This document shows positions 1 through 10,062 of a stretch of 64,000 nt of DNA, in pieces. The stretch's first letter is position 1; every line of letters begins with the position of its first letter. Source of the DNA: Breviolum minutum Mf 1.05b.01 (Eukaryota; Sar; Dinophyceae; Suessiales; Symbiodiniaceae); assembly GCA_000507305.1 (NCBI GenBank), contig DF239416.1, positions 62,001 to 126,000 of the forward strand, read 5' to 3'. The translations under genes and the position numbers were made by a program. Below the pieces are notes generated by a model, which was given only the letters and a program-made list of their open reading frames with translations, was not told where the DNA came from and made no database searches.

Positions 1-27
1 GACAGGGGTGAGGGGTGACAGCGCAGA

Positions 28-780
28 CAGTCCATGCTGGTTGGCGTTTGAATATTTGCCAAGATCTCTCCAGGGTGTTTGGCAGAAGATGGGGCCATCC
101 AACCATGGCTTGCCACAGCTTTCTTCATCCAGCTTAAGCACGGCCTTTTGTTTGTACAACAGGTCGGTTATTGTCATGCCGACATTAAGCCTGCAAATCT
201 GATGGTGGATTTTCAAACGCAGCAGATGAAATTGTGCAATTTCCAGTCGGCTGCACCGTGCGGTGCCATGGACTTGAATAGTGAAGTTGAAGGCCAAAGT
301 CGTCAGTCATACACTGAGTCACAACGCGCGCCTGAACTATGGCGGCAGTTCACTGAGTACACCGGGAGCCGCAACGATCTGCAAATCAGCAGAACGGACC
401 TTCGTCTTCTGATGCACTCAATGGCCAATGATCCACACCCAGGGCTAAAGTCAATGATACGTGTTGGGTCCCATACAGTATGCATCATCATTCCACAGAC
501 AGCGTCCGTCCTGGATGGGACCCATACAGTATGCGTCACCATCCAGGACGGACGCTGTTTATGGAATGATGATGCATACTGTATGGGACCCAACACGTAT
601 CATTGACTTTAGCCCTGGGGGTGGATCATTGGCCATTGAGTGGTGTGCAGACGGCACAAGAAAATCTTATGCAAGATGATCAAGGACAGGTTGGCCAAGC
701 TGACAAGAGAACCGACTGACATCAGGTTTTTTCGTAGCATGCCTGGGTCTGTGGATATTTGGTCGTGCAACCGGCTCCCG
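28..780 (+). pseudogene. Prp4-like protein kinase relic, frameshifted and interrupted
   Basis: Several frames carry pieces of a Ser/Thr kinase of the Prp4 (splicing-factor kinase) type. One frame near position 40 has FEYLPRSLQGVWQKMG, resembling the hinge region. The next frame (79-460) has HADIKPANLM, the catalytic-loop motif HxDxKPxN, followed by KLCNFQSAA where an active kinase of this family has the K-L-C-D-F-G-S-A pattern. RAPELW follows, like the APE motif of the activation segment. After a palindrome, SVDIWS (near 735-755) resembles the subdomain IX D-x-W-S motif. The Mg-binding DFG is degraded to NFQ, there is a frame change near 100, and stops fill the downstream part, so it is not an active kinase. 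Family assignment rests on motif order and spacing. The 5' end lies outside the window. Confidence 0.65.
415..642. repeat. 228-bp palindrome inside the kinase relic
   Basis: The arms at about 415-518 and 537-642 are reverse complements with few mismatches, around a loop of about 18 nt. The outer arm CACTCAATGGCCAATGATCC is mirrored at 623-642. The element interrupts the kinase relic between its APE-like and DxWS-like motifs. It may be a foldback insertion or an inverted duplication. No target duplication is obvious. Confidence 0.8.
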
Positions 781-781
781 C

Positions 782-1180
782 TTCAACTGTGGCTGTACAG
801 TGGCTGAAGAACGGGCTGAAGAACAGGCTGATGGAGAATCCGCGATCGAAGCGGAAAGTCATGCGTCGTTTGATGGCAATGAGAGTGAAGCATGATTTTT
901 TTGGAGATTGAGGTAGGGGTTCTGGCTACCGGTCGGAGTCACTCCAGGTAGACCAGGGCCCTAGTATTGATGTGCGTGTGTTTGCTGATTGGAGTCAGGC
1001 AATTTTTTGGTGGTGGGTGGCAGAGTTTACACCATGCCTATCCTGGCATTCCAAGTCCTCCTGTGACTTCGAACCAAAAAGAATTGCACAGGGAGACGTC
1101 ATTGACGGAACCGTTAAAATCCAAGGCCACGAGGAAAATGGCAAGAACCGCGGCTAGATTTCTATCCCGATAGCGACCCT
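782..1180 (+). pseudogene. coding-like remnants after the kinase relic
   Basis: Two open stretches look protein-like but are not joined by clear splice sites. At 803-893 an acidic frame contains AEERAEEQADGESAIEAESH and ends at TGA. At 966-1157 a second frame has DVRVFADWSQAIFWWW and later DVIDGTVKIQGHEENGKN. A shifted frame just after its stop reads LDFYPDSDP, suggesting a frameshifted gene. The family is not recognised. They could belong to the kinase relic or to a separate degraded gene. Confidence 0.35.
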
Positions 1181-1258
1181 GTACTGTGACCGGGCTGAAG
1201 TCAAGTCAGATTGTTATTACTAATATCAATGTCAAACTTGGCGGTGTCCCCATTTCAG

Positions 1259-1388
1259 GAGCGAAGTTCTTACTGATGCTCGAATTTCAAGAGATGTTCA
1301 GCAGAGAATGACGCACCTGCCCTTGCCACATCTTTGCAAGCTTTTGCGAAGGGTCTGGGATGCCATCAGACAGCCCATGGAATTATAA
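1259..1388 (+). CDS. candidate terminal exon, unknown protein
   Basis: A good acceptor (CCATTTCAG|G) is followed by 42 sense codons and a TAA stop. The reading begins SEVLTDARISRDVQQRMTHL and ends RRVWDAIRQPMEL. The composition is ordinary for a soluble helical protein. No ATG is present, so it would be a 3'-terminal exon. The family is not recognised. An alternative frame (GAKFLLMLEFQEMF) is shorter. Confidence 0.45.
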
Positions 1389-2656
1389 AAGAACCCTGGA
1401 CCTGATTATCATGTACAATCCAATGGCCAATGTGGTCTAGTCTTAGTCTTAATTACTCAGACTCACTATTATTAAGGGCTAGTAGCAATTTTTAGTTTTT
1501 TCTTTTTGTGTCCTTTGTTGACTCCAAGGCATCAATGCCTTCATGCTGAAGTGCTGTGCTGACCCTGGTATGTGCTCTCCTGGATTGTATGGACCACTTA
1601 GGAGGAAATGAAAAGGGGTGACAGCTGCAACATGTGCCAATTTGACATCATGAACCATTTGACATGGCATGTGCACTTGTGCATGTGCAGTTGTGCACTC
1701 TGATCTTGCTTGGGCATGCCAGGTGGTTGCCTGGCCTCGGGAGCTTCTGTCACACCTGTCTTACTATTATCATCATAATAATTAAATACGGTATAATACC
1801 TTTAGATCTGAAAAAAAAGTTTTGACTTTTTTCCCAAGCCACTAAACAACTAGGTATATATTGAAGTTTTATAGCAGCAGATATGATCTGAAAAACTTCA
1901 TGGCTTCTATATTAGCGCATAAAACGCACCCTCACCGCAAGCACTCCGTGATGTGTTTGTCCAAAAAAGCCTTCAATTCCCCTTGAAACACTGGAACAAA
2001 CCTACGATGCCTTAAATCGGTCGGAGAGTGGCGCACAAACTTGACCTGAAAAATATCAGGCGTCGGTAAGCTGCGGTAGATCTACTCCAGTCCCAACTTC
2101 CAAAAATTTCACAAGCTTAGATGGTTTTTTTCCCAAGATCTTGCCCGGCGCCGTTGTAGGTGAAGGGGTCTTTTCATGATCCATGTCAAAACGGGAGGGT
2201 AGGATTTTTGCAAGGCTACGAAATCCAAAGATAGGGACTGGGAGGGGTTCCGAACCTTTTTGGAAGACTTACAAAAATGATTTTCTGGAAAGTCTCTCAC
2301 CCTATATTCCTTTACGGAAGAAACAACCAACAAGCCCTTGAAAGGCCTATGGTTCAGATCTATCCCCCCCCACATTCAGGTTGCAAATGAAGGGTTTAGT
2401 GACCGGGATTCCGGAGCCTGAAAACGCCTGAAAACTGTAGGGTGTCATCCTGGTGGTGACAAGGATTTCCATAAGTAGAGTTTTTGTTCACCCCAGTTAC
2501 CCAATTACCTTCGGCCATTTATAGGTGCTATGTATTTCACACCATTTGGTTATAACGATCAGCTCGGAACCACCCAACGACTGTAGATCCAACCATTCCG
2601 AATGCTGTTATGAAGCTTGGATCCGTAGCTACATCCCAGCCCGGCTGCTCCTCCAG
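1389..2656. other. spacer without recognisable gene
   Basis: I see no supported exon or known repeat here. It is moderately A+T-rich with several poly-A/T runs. A minus-strand open frame (2109-2375) has no supporting signals. Confidence 0.4.
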
Positions 2657-2707
2657 GATCAAGCGGTAGAAGTGCCTGAAGAACTTCCGGAGGAGTTTTT
2701 TCGTTGA
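2657..2707 (+). CDS. candidate short exon, acidic
   Basis: CTCCTCCAG|G is followed by a frame reading DQAVEVPEELPEEFFR and then TGA. The frame also extends upstream to 2525, where it is less protein-like. The Glu/Pro-rich reading resembles the later exons of the window. It could end at a donor before the TTTTTTCG run or be a terminal exon. Confidence 0.4.
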   Translation, partial: DQAVEVPEELPEEFFR

Positions 2708-2739
2708 AGAAAAGTTGGGAATGTCACCTCGGAAACTTG

Positions 2740-2850
2740 AAGGTATGTTTCGTCACCGAAAAAAAGGAAGGTTTTTTCTCAAAAGGAAATGAATGATCTT
2801 TCAACCACTATTTTTCAGACAAAATGTTAGATTTCGGGGGGGTTATCCTA
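2740..2850. repeat. degenerate family-E-like inverted repeat
   Basis: The segment around TTTCAACCACTATTTTTCAG and the flanking CACCTCGGAAACTTGAAGG match the centre and ends of the family E elements seen elsewhere (for example 20604-20708), but the arms are eroded. Confidence 0.3.
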
Positions 2851-2999
2851 AGTTGGAAGTGTCCCATTAGAGTCTTAGGAAATTGAGCCAAGAATTGGAA
2901 TCCCAAATGATTTCCCTATACTGAAATTGACAAGTTCTTGACACTTGTAAGTAAAAGTTTCGAAAAATGAATTATAGATCTACACACTCGAATTGTCTA

Positions 3000-3110
3000 G
3001 CATGACTGGCTGGAAAAGAAACATGAATGAATGAAGATGTATCTCCTAATCAAAAATTGGGTGATTTTCCGGCCATGTTAGTTTTCGGGGATGTAACATG
3101 AATGGCCAGT
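3000..3110. repeat. inverted repeat, E-related subfamily, copy 1
   Basis: The left part GCATGACTGGCTGGAAAA is mirrored by CCGGCCATGTTAGTTTTCGG at the right. The interior AAGATGTATCTCCTAATCAA recurs at about 6855-6875, so this is a dispersed element rather than a chance hairpin. Confidence 0.55.
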
Positions 3111-3378
3111 TTCAGGTGATGTTCGCAGCCAAATGGATCCAAGCCTCACATCCACAACTATAAGTAGAGCTTGGAGGCTTAGCGATGTTGCAAATGACGG
3201 ATAGCTATTTAAAGGCTATAAGTTGAATTTATCCATTTAATGCCCAGCAACATATGTTTTCAATAAGAATCTTTACTAGCTATTTTTTCAGGTGAAAGAG
3301 ATCCACGGACCCAATGGGTTCGCAGAGTTTGTTTGTTTTTTTTGGTGGGTAGGACGATGACCTGATGGATTGCGAAGA

Positions 3379-3432
3379 AGAGCTGCACATCAACTGAAAT
3401 CGCAATTTGAGGCAAGGCAACGGGTGCCGTGA
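3379..3432 (+). CDS. candidate exon, basic/Gln-rich
   Basis: After GCGAAG| the + frame reads RAAHQLKSQFEARQR and then meets a GTGCCG donor-like site at 3424; the stop follows at 3430. A second frame (DDDLMDCEEELHIN) is also open over the same bases, so the frame is uncertain. The island is more G+C-rich than its surroundings. Confidence 0.4.
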   Translation, partial: RAAHQLKSQFEARQRVP

Positions 3433-4175
3433 GGGTTGTCAATCTACCTGGCAATGAAAAGATGGGCGAGTTGGAAAATCCTTTGGTTGCTCGTAGTTTA
3501 TAGGACATATCTCAATTCAATTGGTCCATGTTCCAGCATTTTTTTTGGAAATGTCAACAACCGCAGTAAACTGCAGAGCCCCCTTTTGGGTGAATCCTCA
3601 AGTCGTCAAGGTCTGAAATGTGAGACCCAAAAACAGACACCCTATGGGTCCGGGACTAGGTATATACCTCTACTTGAAGAAATGATCCAATTTAGTTTGA
3701 CGTTCATATTTTTGTTAACGGGTTGCCTTGCCACCAACCGGCAAGGCGCACCAGTCGAAACGTGTAAATCGTGTGTTGTTGAACACTGTTTGACTGTTTA
3801 AACCCCTCAAAAGCTTTGATGCAAAGCCAATTTCTATTTCATGGTGCAGGGTTTTGCGAGGTTCATGTGAACCTTCTTGGCAAGGAAAAAAAACACATCA
3901 CCTCTATGGGGATGAAAATGATGAGGTTTTTCCACCCGTTTTTGGTGATGTTTATTTCACGGGGACCTGAACCTCGCATGTGGTGTGTTCGGACATGTGT
4001 TGCTTGAGAGTCACACTGTCAACATGATACAAAGAGCTGCATATTATCCAAACTACGACTTTGAATCGCCCCTATGCGAGAAAACCTGAAAACGTGAAAA
4101 ACGGATTCGAACTAATGAGATGAAGAATAAATACATAAAATGTGAATACTACACTGTTCAGTACAGCGGTTATCA

Positions 4176-4283
4176 TACTGTTGATGGAAGAATTCCCGCA
4201 CCACCTGGGATGTATAAAACCCATGTAAATAGTGAGATAGACTACCAACCTCAACTGGTGCAGGATTTCTTCCATCAACAGTA
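4176..4283. repeat. MITE family A, copy 1
   Basis: It is bounded by TA. The left arm CTGTTGATGGAAGAATTCC is mirrored by TTTCTTCCATCAACAG. The interior GATGTATAAAACCC is shared by most copies. Confidence 0.85.
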
Positions 4284-4570
4284 GTTACAGTATCATGTAT
4301 CCACGAAGGAATCCCGGTTTTTGACAAAAGATTTCTTGGGACACCGGTGATGGGACACCCGGTATCCGATTCGCCAGGCTTGAAGCAGTTGCTGGCGAAC
4401 GTTGCGGTGTGTGTCACCCCTTCGACGGCAAAAAAGTTGCGCCAAAAGCGATGGGTTTTGGTTGGTTTACTTTGGGTTGTCCGGTTGTCCCCACTCCCAG
4501 GATGCCATGTGGAAGGTTTGAAGGTTTAGTTAGTTCGGGATCGTTGAAAATATCATAATCCTGGTGCTGA

Positions 4571-4715
4571 CTAGTACTGGGCAGGGGCCCATTTATAAGC
4601 CATGAAGTTCGGCCAGTCGGAAGGGGTGTTAAACAACCCGATCCTTAGGGGACGAACCCGATCACGATCGTTATTAACCACTTACAAGTCATGGGATGAT
4701 CGTCCAAGTACGGAT
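4571..4715. repeat. family D element, partial
   Basis: It shares CATTTATAAGCCATGAAG, the CCGATCCTTAGGGGACGAA block and the GGGATGATCGTCCAAGTA end with the copies at 18187-18448 and 45348-45497. The other terminus is not clear. Confidence 0.6.
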
Positions 4716-4837
4716 GTTGAAGCTGCTTATAGATGCCCCCAACATACCCAAGGCTTCTAGACTTGGGATCGCCAATCTGAGTATACATAGATAACTAGTG
4801 ATACTGTCGATGGGATGTTTGCCAGGAAATTGCCCTG

Positions 4838-4887
4838 AGATGTTTGACAGGAAATGGAGGGAAAATGGTTGTAGTAGCTCAGTATAT
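4838..4887. repeat. 50-bp dispersed segment, copy 1
   Basis: GATGTTTGACAGGAAATGG and the following AGGGAAAATGGTTG recur almost exactly at 19411-19471. An imperfect local repeat of the start occurs at about 4813. Confidence 0.6.
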
Positions 4888-4889
4888 AT

Positions 4890-4976
4890 CTACGTGGTGG
4901 TTTCAAATACAACACATTTCAACCCTATTTGGGGAAATGATCCAATTTGACTCATTGGATTGAAACCACTAACTAG
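4890..4976. repeat. MITE family C, copy 1
   Basis: It starts CTACGTGGTGGTTTCAAA and ends TTGAAACCACTAACTAG. The interior GGGGAAATGATCCAATTTGA is the family hallmark. It is shorter than most copies. Confidence 0.8.
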
Positions 4977-5476
4977 ATAAGTAGTGATATTGGTATCCAA
5001 AGTATTTTTGTTCTAAAGTTTAGCACTTGCCATATGTTTATGACCAACTTGGATAAAGATAGAGAATGCATTTCCTTGCTGAAAGGAGAGGCTAAATTAA
5101 AAAGCCCTCGAAGTACCAATCTTAGATCAATTTGTGCAAACAGTTTAAGCCGGCTTAAACCCCTCAGCACTGGAAAAGCTAGCGACAAGGTTTTTTTTTG
5201 GAAGCCAACCGGTAAAGTGACCAACCAATTGAAGGTTGTTGAAATATCCCCAGAAATTTAACATAGACACTCAAAATTGCCATATTTGAAGCTGGAGATA
5301 CATTTTCCAAATCATCATGTTTGGTATATGTTAAACATACTGTTTTTCACCATACCTTTTGTTGCAGCTGATCTTTGTTTGTTGGGTGGTGCACATGTGT
5401 TGGACCGTGTTGGATCCATTCTCGTTTTCAAACATTTGTTGAAGAATTTGTTTCAAGCCTCTTGCATTGTTTCATT

Positions 5477-5598
5477 TACCCTCCCTAAAACTAACAGCAA
5501 GTTTGCCCCTGAATTTTTTTTCCGGGCCCCAATGTCGGAATGTTCATCTTCCAACCATCATTTTTCAGGGGCGTTTCCTATCAGTTTCAGGAAGGGTA
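5477..5598. repeat. family E inverted repeat, copy 1
   Basis: It starts TACCCTCCCTAAAACTAACA and ends CAGTTTCAGGAAGGGTA. The interior TCTTCCAACCATCATTTTTC matches the other copies. Confidence 0.75.
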
Positions 5599-5943
5599 GA
5601 CAACTTGTCAGTTGTTTTCAGATGGATGGCTCGGCCATCAACACTGTTTTTCTCGGTGAAAACCATGCGATGTTTTGGAAAACCGTGGCTTTTTTTTCGG
5701 TGCGTTCAAGGGATACAGCTAGTACGAGTACTAGTTGTTTGCTTGGCTGTAAAAAACAAGATGAAATCGCAAGAGAACATGGGATATGTTGGCCGATTAA
5801 TCGCACTGTGAGGTGATTTCAATTTATTTTCTAAACAAGATAAAGCACTTCCAGCCTGCAGAAAGAAGTCATATAAGAAATCTGTTATGAAATTCTATGG
5901 ATTTTTGTAGGAAGTTCCAACCTACACATATCCTACAACTCAG

Positions 5944-6012
5944 ACTTTCTGACAAATTCGCGGTTCGTCACAGAGCACGGACGCTATGCCATGAGTGAAG
6001 ATGAAGCTGATG
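5944..6012 (+). CDS. candidate coding exon, acidic
   Basis: The acceptor CAACTCAG| is followed by an open frame containing TNSRFVTEHGRYAMSEDEAD and a GTATCA donor at 6013. The exon ends one base into a codon. The next island (6251) starts with two bases, and the join G+GT gives Gly, so the two are phase-compatible. The frame would otherwise end at a stop just downstream. The family is not recognised. Confidence 0.55.
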
Positions 6013-6048
6013 GTATCACACCTGAATGAGTTCTTTCCTGGCGGTATC

Positions 6049-6049
6049 G

Positions 6050-6110
<61 letters not shown>
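6049..6110. repeat. (GTT)n microsatellite
   Basis: About 20 perfect GTT units lie in the putative intron between the exons at 5944 and 6251. The poly-Asn and poly-Thr open frames on the minus strand are artefacts of this tract. Confidence 0.98.
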
Positions 6111-6250
6111 CGGAAGTGTTGAAGACTTGATTATCCAACGTATCTGAAATATCTTTTGGGAGCCTGAGGTAGATTGTGTGTGAAAGGTCCACCATTCTAG
6201 GAACCATGAAAAGTCAGGGTTCAACGGAAGCTACATAGAAACCGTTACAG

Positions 6251-6336
6251 GTGATGTTCCTGCTGGTCACTGGAATCGCAATGGGCTTCGGTTGAGATCG
6301 GCCATGCTGGCCCAAAGCAGATCCCCATGTTTTTAA
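6251..6336 (+). CDS. candidate coding exon following 5944-6012
   Basis: The acceptor TTACAG|G opens a frame reading DVPAGHWNRNGLRLRSAMLA and then QSRSPCF before TAA. Joined to the preceding exon it continues in phase across a 238-nt intron. It could be terminal. An opposite-strand frame over 6245-6463 is also open, but the AG|G signal and phase favour the + strand. Confidence 0.5.
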
Positions 6337-6479
6337 GTCCCCAAAACATTGACAGTACTTCGTCTAGCATCTTCTTAAGTAGTCTCCTTAGTAGGAAGTC
6401 TTTCATATCAAACATTCTTCCAGGAGCACAATGTCTGATGCAGTAAGTATACCCACAAAACACTCGATTCGCCCACGCA

Positions 6480-6570
6480 GGGTTTAAGCTTTAGAGTTTA
6501 GGTTTTTTGGGTTTTAGGTCGGTTTTTAGGGTTTATGGTTTAGGGTTTATGTTTTAGGGTTTCGGGTTTG
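6480..6570. repeat. degenerate interstitial telomere-like repeat
   Basis: About ten imperfect units of (T)TTAGGGT/GGGTTTA type, for example TTTAGGGTTTATGTTTTAGG, occur in tandem. TTTAGGG is the telomere unit of dinoflagellates and most plants. Because it is internal and degenerate it is probably an old insertion or repair scar. Confidence 0.75.
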
Positions 6571-6748
6571 AGAGGGACCTCGGTCCATCGATGTCGCGCA
6601 CATAAAAATTATATCAATATTTGATTGCCCGAATTCCTCACGCGTGCCGCGTCTTTTAGCTTTCCTTGAAGTCATCCCAAAGCGTCGCTGCAAATCATAC
6701 GGTTTGGCCGTAAATATATTATATTTCTACCTGAATCCTCCAGTGGGG

Positions 6749-6815
6749 TCTGAAATTTGAGCCCCAAAAACCACCAAAAAACCAGGCCTAAACCGGCTGA
6801 AATTTGACGCCTTGG
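6749..6815. repeat. family G short repeat, copy 1
   Basis: GGGTCTGAAATTTGAGCCCC, an A/C-rich stretch and then GGCTGAAATTTGACGCC. The same arrangement occurs at 27711-27793 and 39907-39990. Confidence 0.65.
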
Positions 6816-6823
6816 CCCGAAAA

Positions 6824-6915
6824 CTAACATGACTATGGAAAAACTACCATGAATGAAGATATATCTCCTATTAAAAACGGTGATTTCCAGCCAGCCATGT
6901 TAGTTTTCGGGATGG
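6824..6915. repeat. E-related inverted repeat, copy 2
   Basis: CGAAAACTAACATGACTATGG at the left is mirrored by CCATGTTAGTTTTCGGGATG at the right. The interior matches the element at 3000-3110. Confidence 0.6.
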
Positions 6916-6940
6916 CAAATATTTTATTCTCACCCCCGAG

Positions 6941-7127
6941 ATTGTCATGCATATGTTTCAAAGCGTTTGACTCAACGGGTGCTTCACCAACCAAGGCGAA
7001 GTGACGCCACGAGCATCTCATCAGGTGGAGCAAAAAATGATGTGATCCTGAAAACCCATGGGGGGTGGTTGGGAAAAATTCATGTCGCGATGGTGTCCTT
7101 GGATACAGCCAAAAAATATGCTGAAGT
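6941..7127 (+). CDS. candidate coding exon, 187 nt, unknown protein
   Basis: This is one of the longest open + frames of the window without an ATG. After CCCCCGAG| it reads CHAYVSKRLTQRVLHQPRRS, continues with GGAKNDVILKTHGGWLGKIH and VAMVSLDTAKKYAE, and reaches a GTAAAG donor at 7128 just before an in-frame stop. Its mixed hydrophobic/charged composition looks like a folded domain. The family is not recognised. The opposite strand is also open for 231 codons here (see findings), so strand choice rests on composition and splice signals. Confidence 0.5.
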
Positions 7128-7778
7128 GTAAAGAACACATATTCTGCAACTGGAACTTCCTTTCTTCTCAAACGTGGGTCCTCCCGGTCATCCCTGAAAA
7201 AACTACAGTACATCTTTTGTTTTTCGCCCCCTACGTAGGCTCGATGTATGCAAATATTTACCTGCAGTTGGCGTAAAATTTGTGGTAAATGTATGTAAAT
7301 GTAGGTTAAATCCTCGATACATGTAGTAGCTGAGACCATGTTGAAGCTCAGGTCAGCTCCAAGGTGATTTGAAAGGTAGCTGTTCAGATTTGAAAACCAC
7401 ATCTTAGGATAGCTGTTAAGGTAAAAGGAAGCCACAGACGAAACTTTTGATGGAAAATAGATGTTGAGATTTTTTACAAGGTATATAGTAGTAAAGATGT
7501 AGTAGAGAGTCATCATCAAGCAATACATGAGGATTGCATCATCTACTTTACCAGGTGGTCTGTTTTGTCATTGAAAAGCTCCTCTTCCAAACTCTTCGGT
7601 TTGTTTGTTTGGTTGGGGGGTTGAAAAACGTACGCTACGGCGTACCCTAACATAGCAGATTGCTAAACCTTGGGGAATCTTGAAAGGGACCTTAGTCCCA
7701 TGATGCACGTAAAGTCAAACTTTGAGGAGCTCGGACTGACCCAATGTTTACCAAGTGTAGATGATCGTAATTGTATAG

Positions 7779-7912
7779 GTGTATTTCCCATTTGGACGAG
7801 GATTTGATTTCCAGCCGTTGGCTTTACCAAAAAGGGAAAGATCTTTTGAATCTTTTCTTACATTCGTCCATGTTTTCGAAAAAGACATCAACAGCCATTG
7901 CGGAATTCAGTG
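7779..7912 (+). CDS. candidate coding exon, 134 nt
   Basis: The acceptor TGTATAG|G and the donor GTAAAA at 7913 bound an island open in two frames. The more protein-like reading (phase 1) has HLDEDLISSRWLYQKGKDLL and later SKKTSTAIAEFS. The other begins VYFPFGRGFDFQPLALPKRE. The family is not recognised. Confidence 0.5.
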
Positions 7913-8348
7913 GTAAAAGTAGTGTGTTTCCTTTACCGTCCTTGGAACTAAAAGGGTGACAGTTTGCACGTTGAAAATCAAGATCGATGCATTTCATTGA
8001 AACATGGGAGGCTTCCAGTCCAGAACGGACGCCTGGCAGAAGCCCTGAAGGACATGTGGCTTCTTTGGTTCAAGAGGCCTCCAGTGGCGCGATTGGTTGG
8101 GCAACGGGGAAGTGGTGAATCTTTACAATTATCTTAATTCGTTGGGCTCAGGTGGGAGTTATTCTTGCCAAATGCTTGTATGTTTTGTAGGAATTAACAC
8201 GGAATAGCTACGAAAAGACGGGAAGAAAGTCATATAGATTCTGTTTTAAGAAGCGATGCTTGACGCCCTTCGTTGATTGGGCCACAGTATCTCACTCTAG
8301 CACTTCGGAAACCTATGTTTGATGTTCCAAATCCCTCGTGTGTTTCAG

Positions 8349-8429
8349 GCGGTGAATGTGAATTCAAGAGTGTTTTTCAACCATCGGGCCGACTTCATTC
8401 ATCAGCAAAACCGCACCAATTTGCATTTG
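8349..8429 (+). CDS. candidate coding exon
   Basis: GTGTGTTTCAG|G starts a 27-codon frame, AVNVNSRVFFNHRADFIHQQ then NRTNLHL, before a GTTGAA donor at 8430. The same frame stays open to 8561, reading on through GAKEPSDDCVFPLNEQLRS, so the exon could be longer. Ending at 8429 it is in phase with the exon at 9189. Confidence 0.5.
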
Positions 8430-9188
8430 GTTGAAGCAAAAAAAACCTGTGATATTGCAGGAGCTAAGGAGCCCTCGGATGATTGTGTTTTCCCACTAAA
8501 TGAGCAATTGAGGAGCTGTTTTTTCGAACCCCAGAATCCTCAAAAATCACAGGGTTCTTAGATGACGTATCACTAAAGTTCCATCAATTTTTCCCTCAAT
8601 TTCCCCTGACAAACCTTGGTGACACGGAATCTCCTTGGTGCGTCACATAGCTGCCAACCCCTTTGGTGTTCATCACCGAGGTAAAGACCCATCAGATTGA
8701 CGAGTACCAGATTGGTACCATGATTATGGTAGGGGATGGTGGGTTCCCATCAACCCAATTCCGTTAGGGGTGGGTTCAATATATACCTTTTAAAGCAAGG
8801 ATTCCCTATAAATTAAAATCTAGTAAAGGTGGGATGAGTTTATCCCCATTTCTAAGGAGTTGAGAAAGACCCTGGCACATATAGCAAAAGAGATCTGTTG
8901 ACTCTTTTGGGGAATGAACGTCATTCTGGGAGATTTTGTAGAAACATTCAAGAATACAAGAAACGAACTGCAATCCAAATTTTATCCTGAAACACCATGA
9001 GTCTTCCAAAAAACCACCTCTTGAGATTGTTTTGTCCTGAAAAACAGCCGTTGCTGTTCATTTCCATCAACACAAAACCCCTAACAACAGCCACAGTTCC
9101 CAAAAAACATCTTGCACAATTTGTTTTCCCAGGGTGTTCCTTTTTTGGGTGGTCCCATCGGTTGACTCAAAGGACGGCCTTCGCACAG

Positions 9189-9247
9189 GCCGAAGAACGT
9201 TCCCAGCGTCGGGCCGCAGCCATCCGTCATGTGCTGGAGAGTATCAG
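9189..9247 (+). CDS. candidate coding exon, Arg-rich helix, GC donor
   Basis: CGCACAG|G starts a frame reading AEERSQRRAAAIRHVLESI. Using the GC donor CAG|GCGGAA at 9248 leaves two bases (AG) that join the G opening the exon at 10668 to give Arg. Without that donor the frame ends at TGA (9270). A GTGAGG donor at 9290 would suit a different frame. GC donors after CAG are common in dinoflagellates, which favours the first model. Confidence 0.5.
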
Positions 9248-9661
9248 GCGGAAACTGCGGTCCCGAATCTGAAAATGTTGCGTGTGCAAGTGAGGTACCC
9301 TCTGGTAACATAGGAATGAAAAACAGACCCGGATTGAAGATGTACTTCCTATTGAAAATTGAGATATTCCATCTACAGTGGCAATGATTTCCAACAAATG
9401 TTTGTGTTTTTATAGAAGTACATACTGTATACCATACTATACAGACTGTATTTGTTCTCCCGAGACTTTGGACAGATGATATCTGGTCAATCATAGAAGT
9501 GATCATACAGAATCACTCACTTGGAGGGTGTGCCGTTTTTTGGGTCCGTGTGATGTCAGCAAATGCCTCGTACCTGCAGCAATGCGGCTGATCTTTAAAT
9601 CTTTGATTCGAATGGTGTTTTTGAAGCTCCTTTTCCCGACCAAGTGTGCCTGAATTAAAAG

Positions 9662-9695
9662 GCTATATATATATATATATACGATATATACGTGA
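9662..9695. repeat. (TA)n tract
   Basis: Uninterrupted TATATA dinucleotides followed by TACGATATATACGTGATATA. Confidence 0.9.
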
Positions 9696-10062
9696 TATAC
9701 GGAATAAATAGCCACGTGATACAAGGTGATATGGGGTTGATTCTTAAGGGTACCATCCGAAGGGTACCACCATTTTCCCGGATTTGAATTCAGGAAAGTC
9801 GTAAGAATTTCTTTTATGAGGTTTGAATGAACCATCACGATGTATCTTATGTTTATTTGCCTCCAAAATCTTCTCATCAATCTACAAGCTTCTCTTATTG
9901 CTTCATACAAATATGTCGGGTGTGGCAGGATGCCAGTGTTGGAAAGTCAGGAAAGGTCACCAAAGGGTGTCTTTCGGTAGCTTCCTCCAGGATTACTGAA
10001 CCACCTCCATTACCGCAGAGGCCAAAAGCTGGTGTGGAATGATGCCGTTGGGAGTGGTTTTT

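Larger units (their letters stand above)
3433..5943. other. repeat-rich spacer
   Basis: No convincing exon is seen. It holds copies of families A, C, D and E (listed separately) and a 50-bp segment shared with 19411-19471. The 179-codon + frame at 5277-5816 runs straight through the family E copy, so I do not treat it as a gene. Confidence 0.5.

Noticed and set aside
4112-4417. Minus frame of 101 codons
   Set aside because: It is largely the translation of MITE family A copy 1; similar frames appear at other family A copies.
5277-5816. 179-codon + open frame, one of the longest in the window
   Set aside because: It runs through a complete family E inverted repeat and has low-complexity hydrophobic composition with no splice support.
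5940-6224. Poly-Asn / poly-Thr open frames on the minus strand
   Set aside because: They are translations of the (GTT)n microsatellite and cross splice-like boundaries of the + exons.
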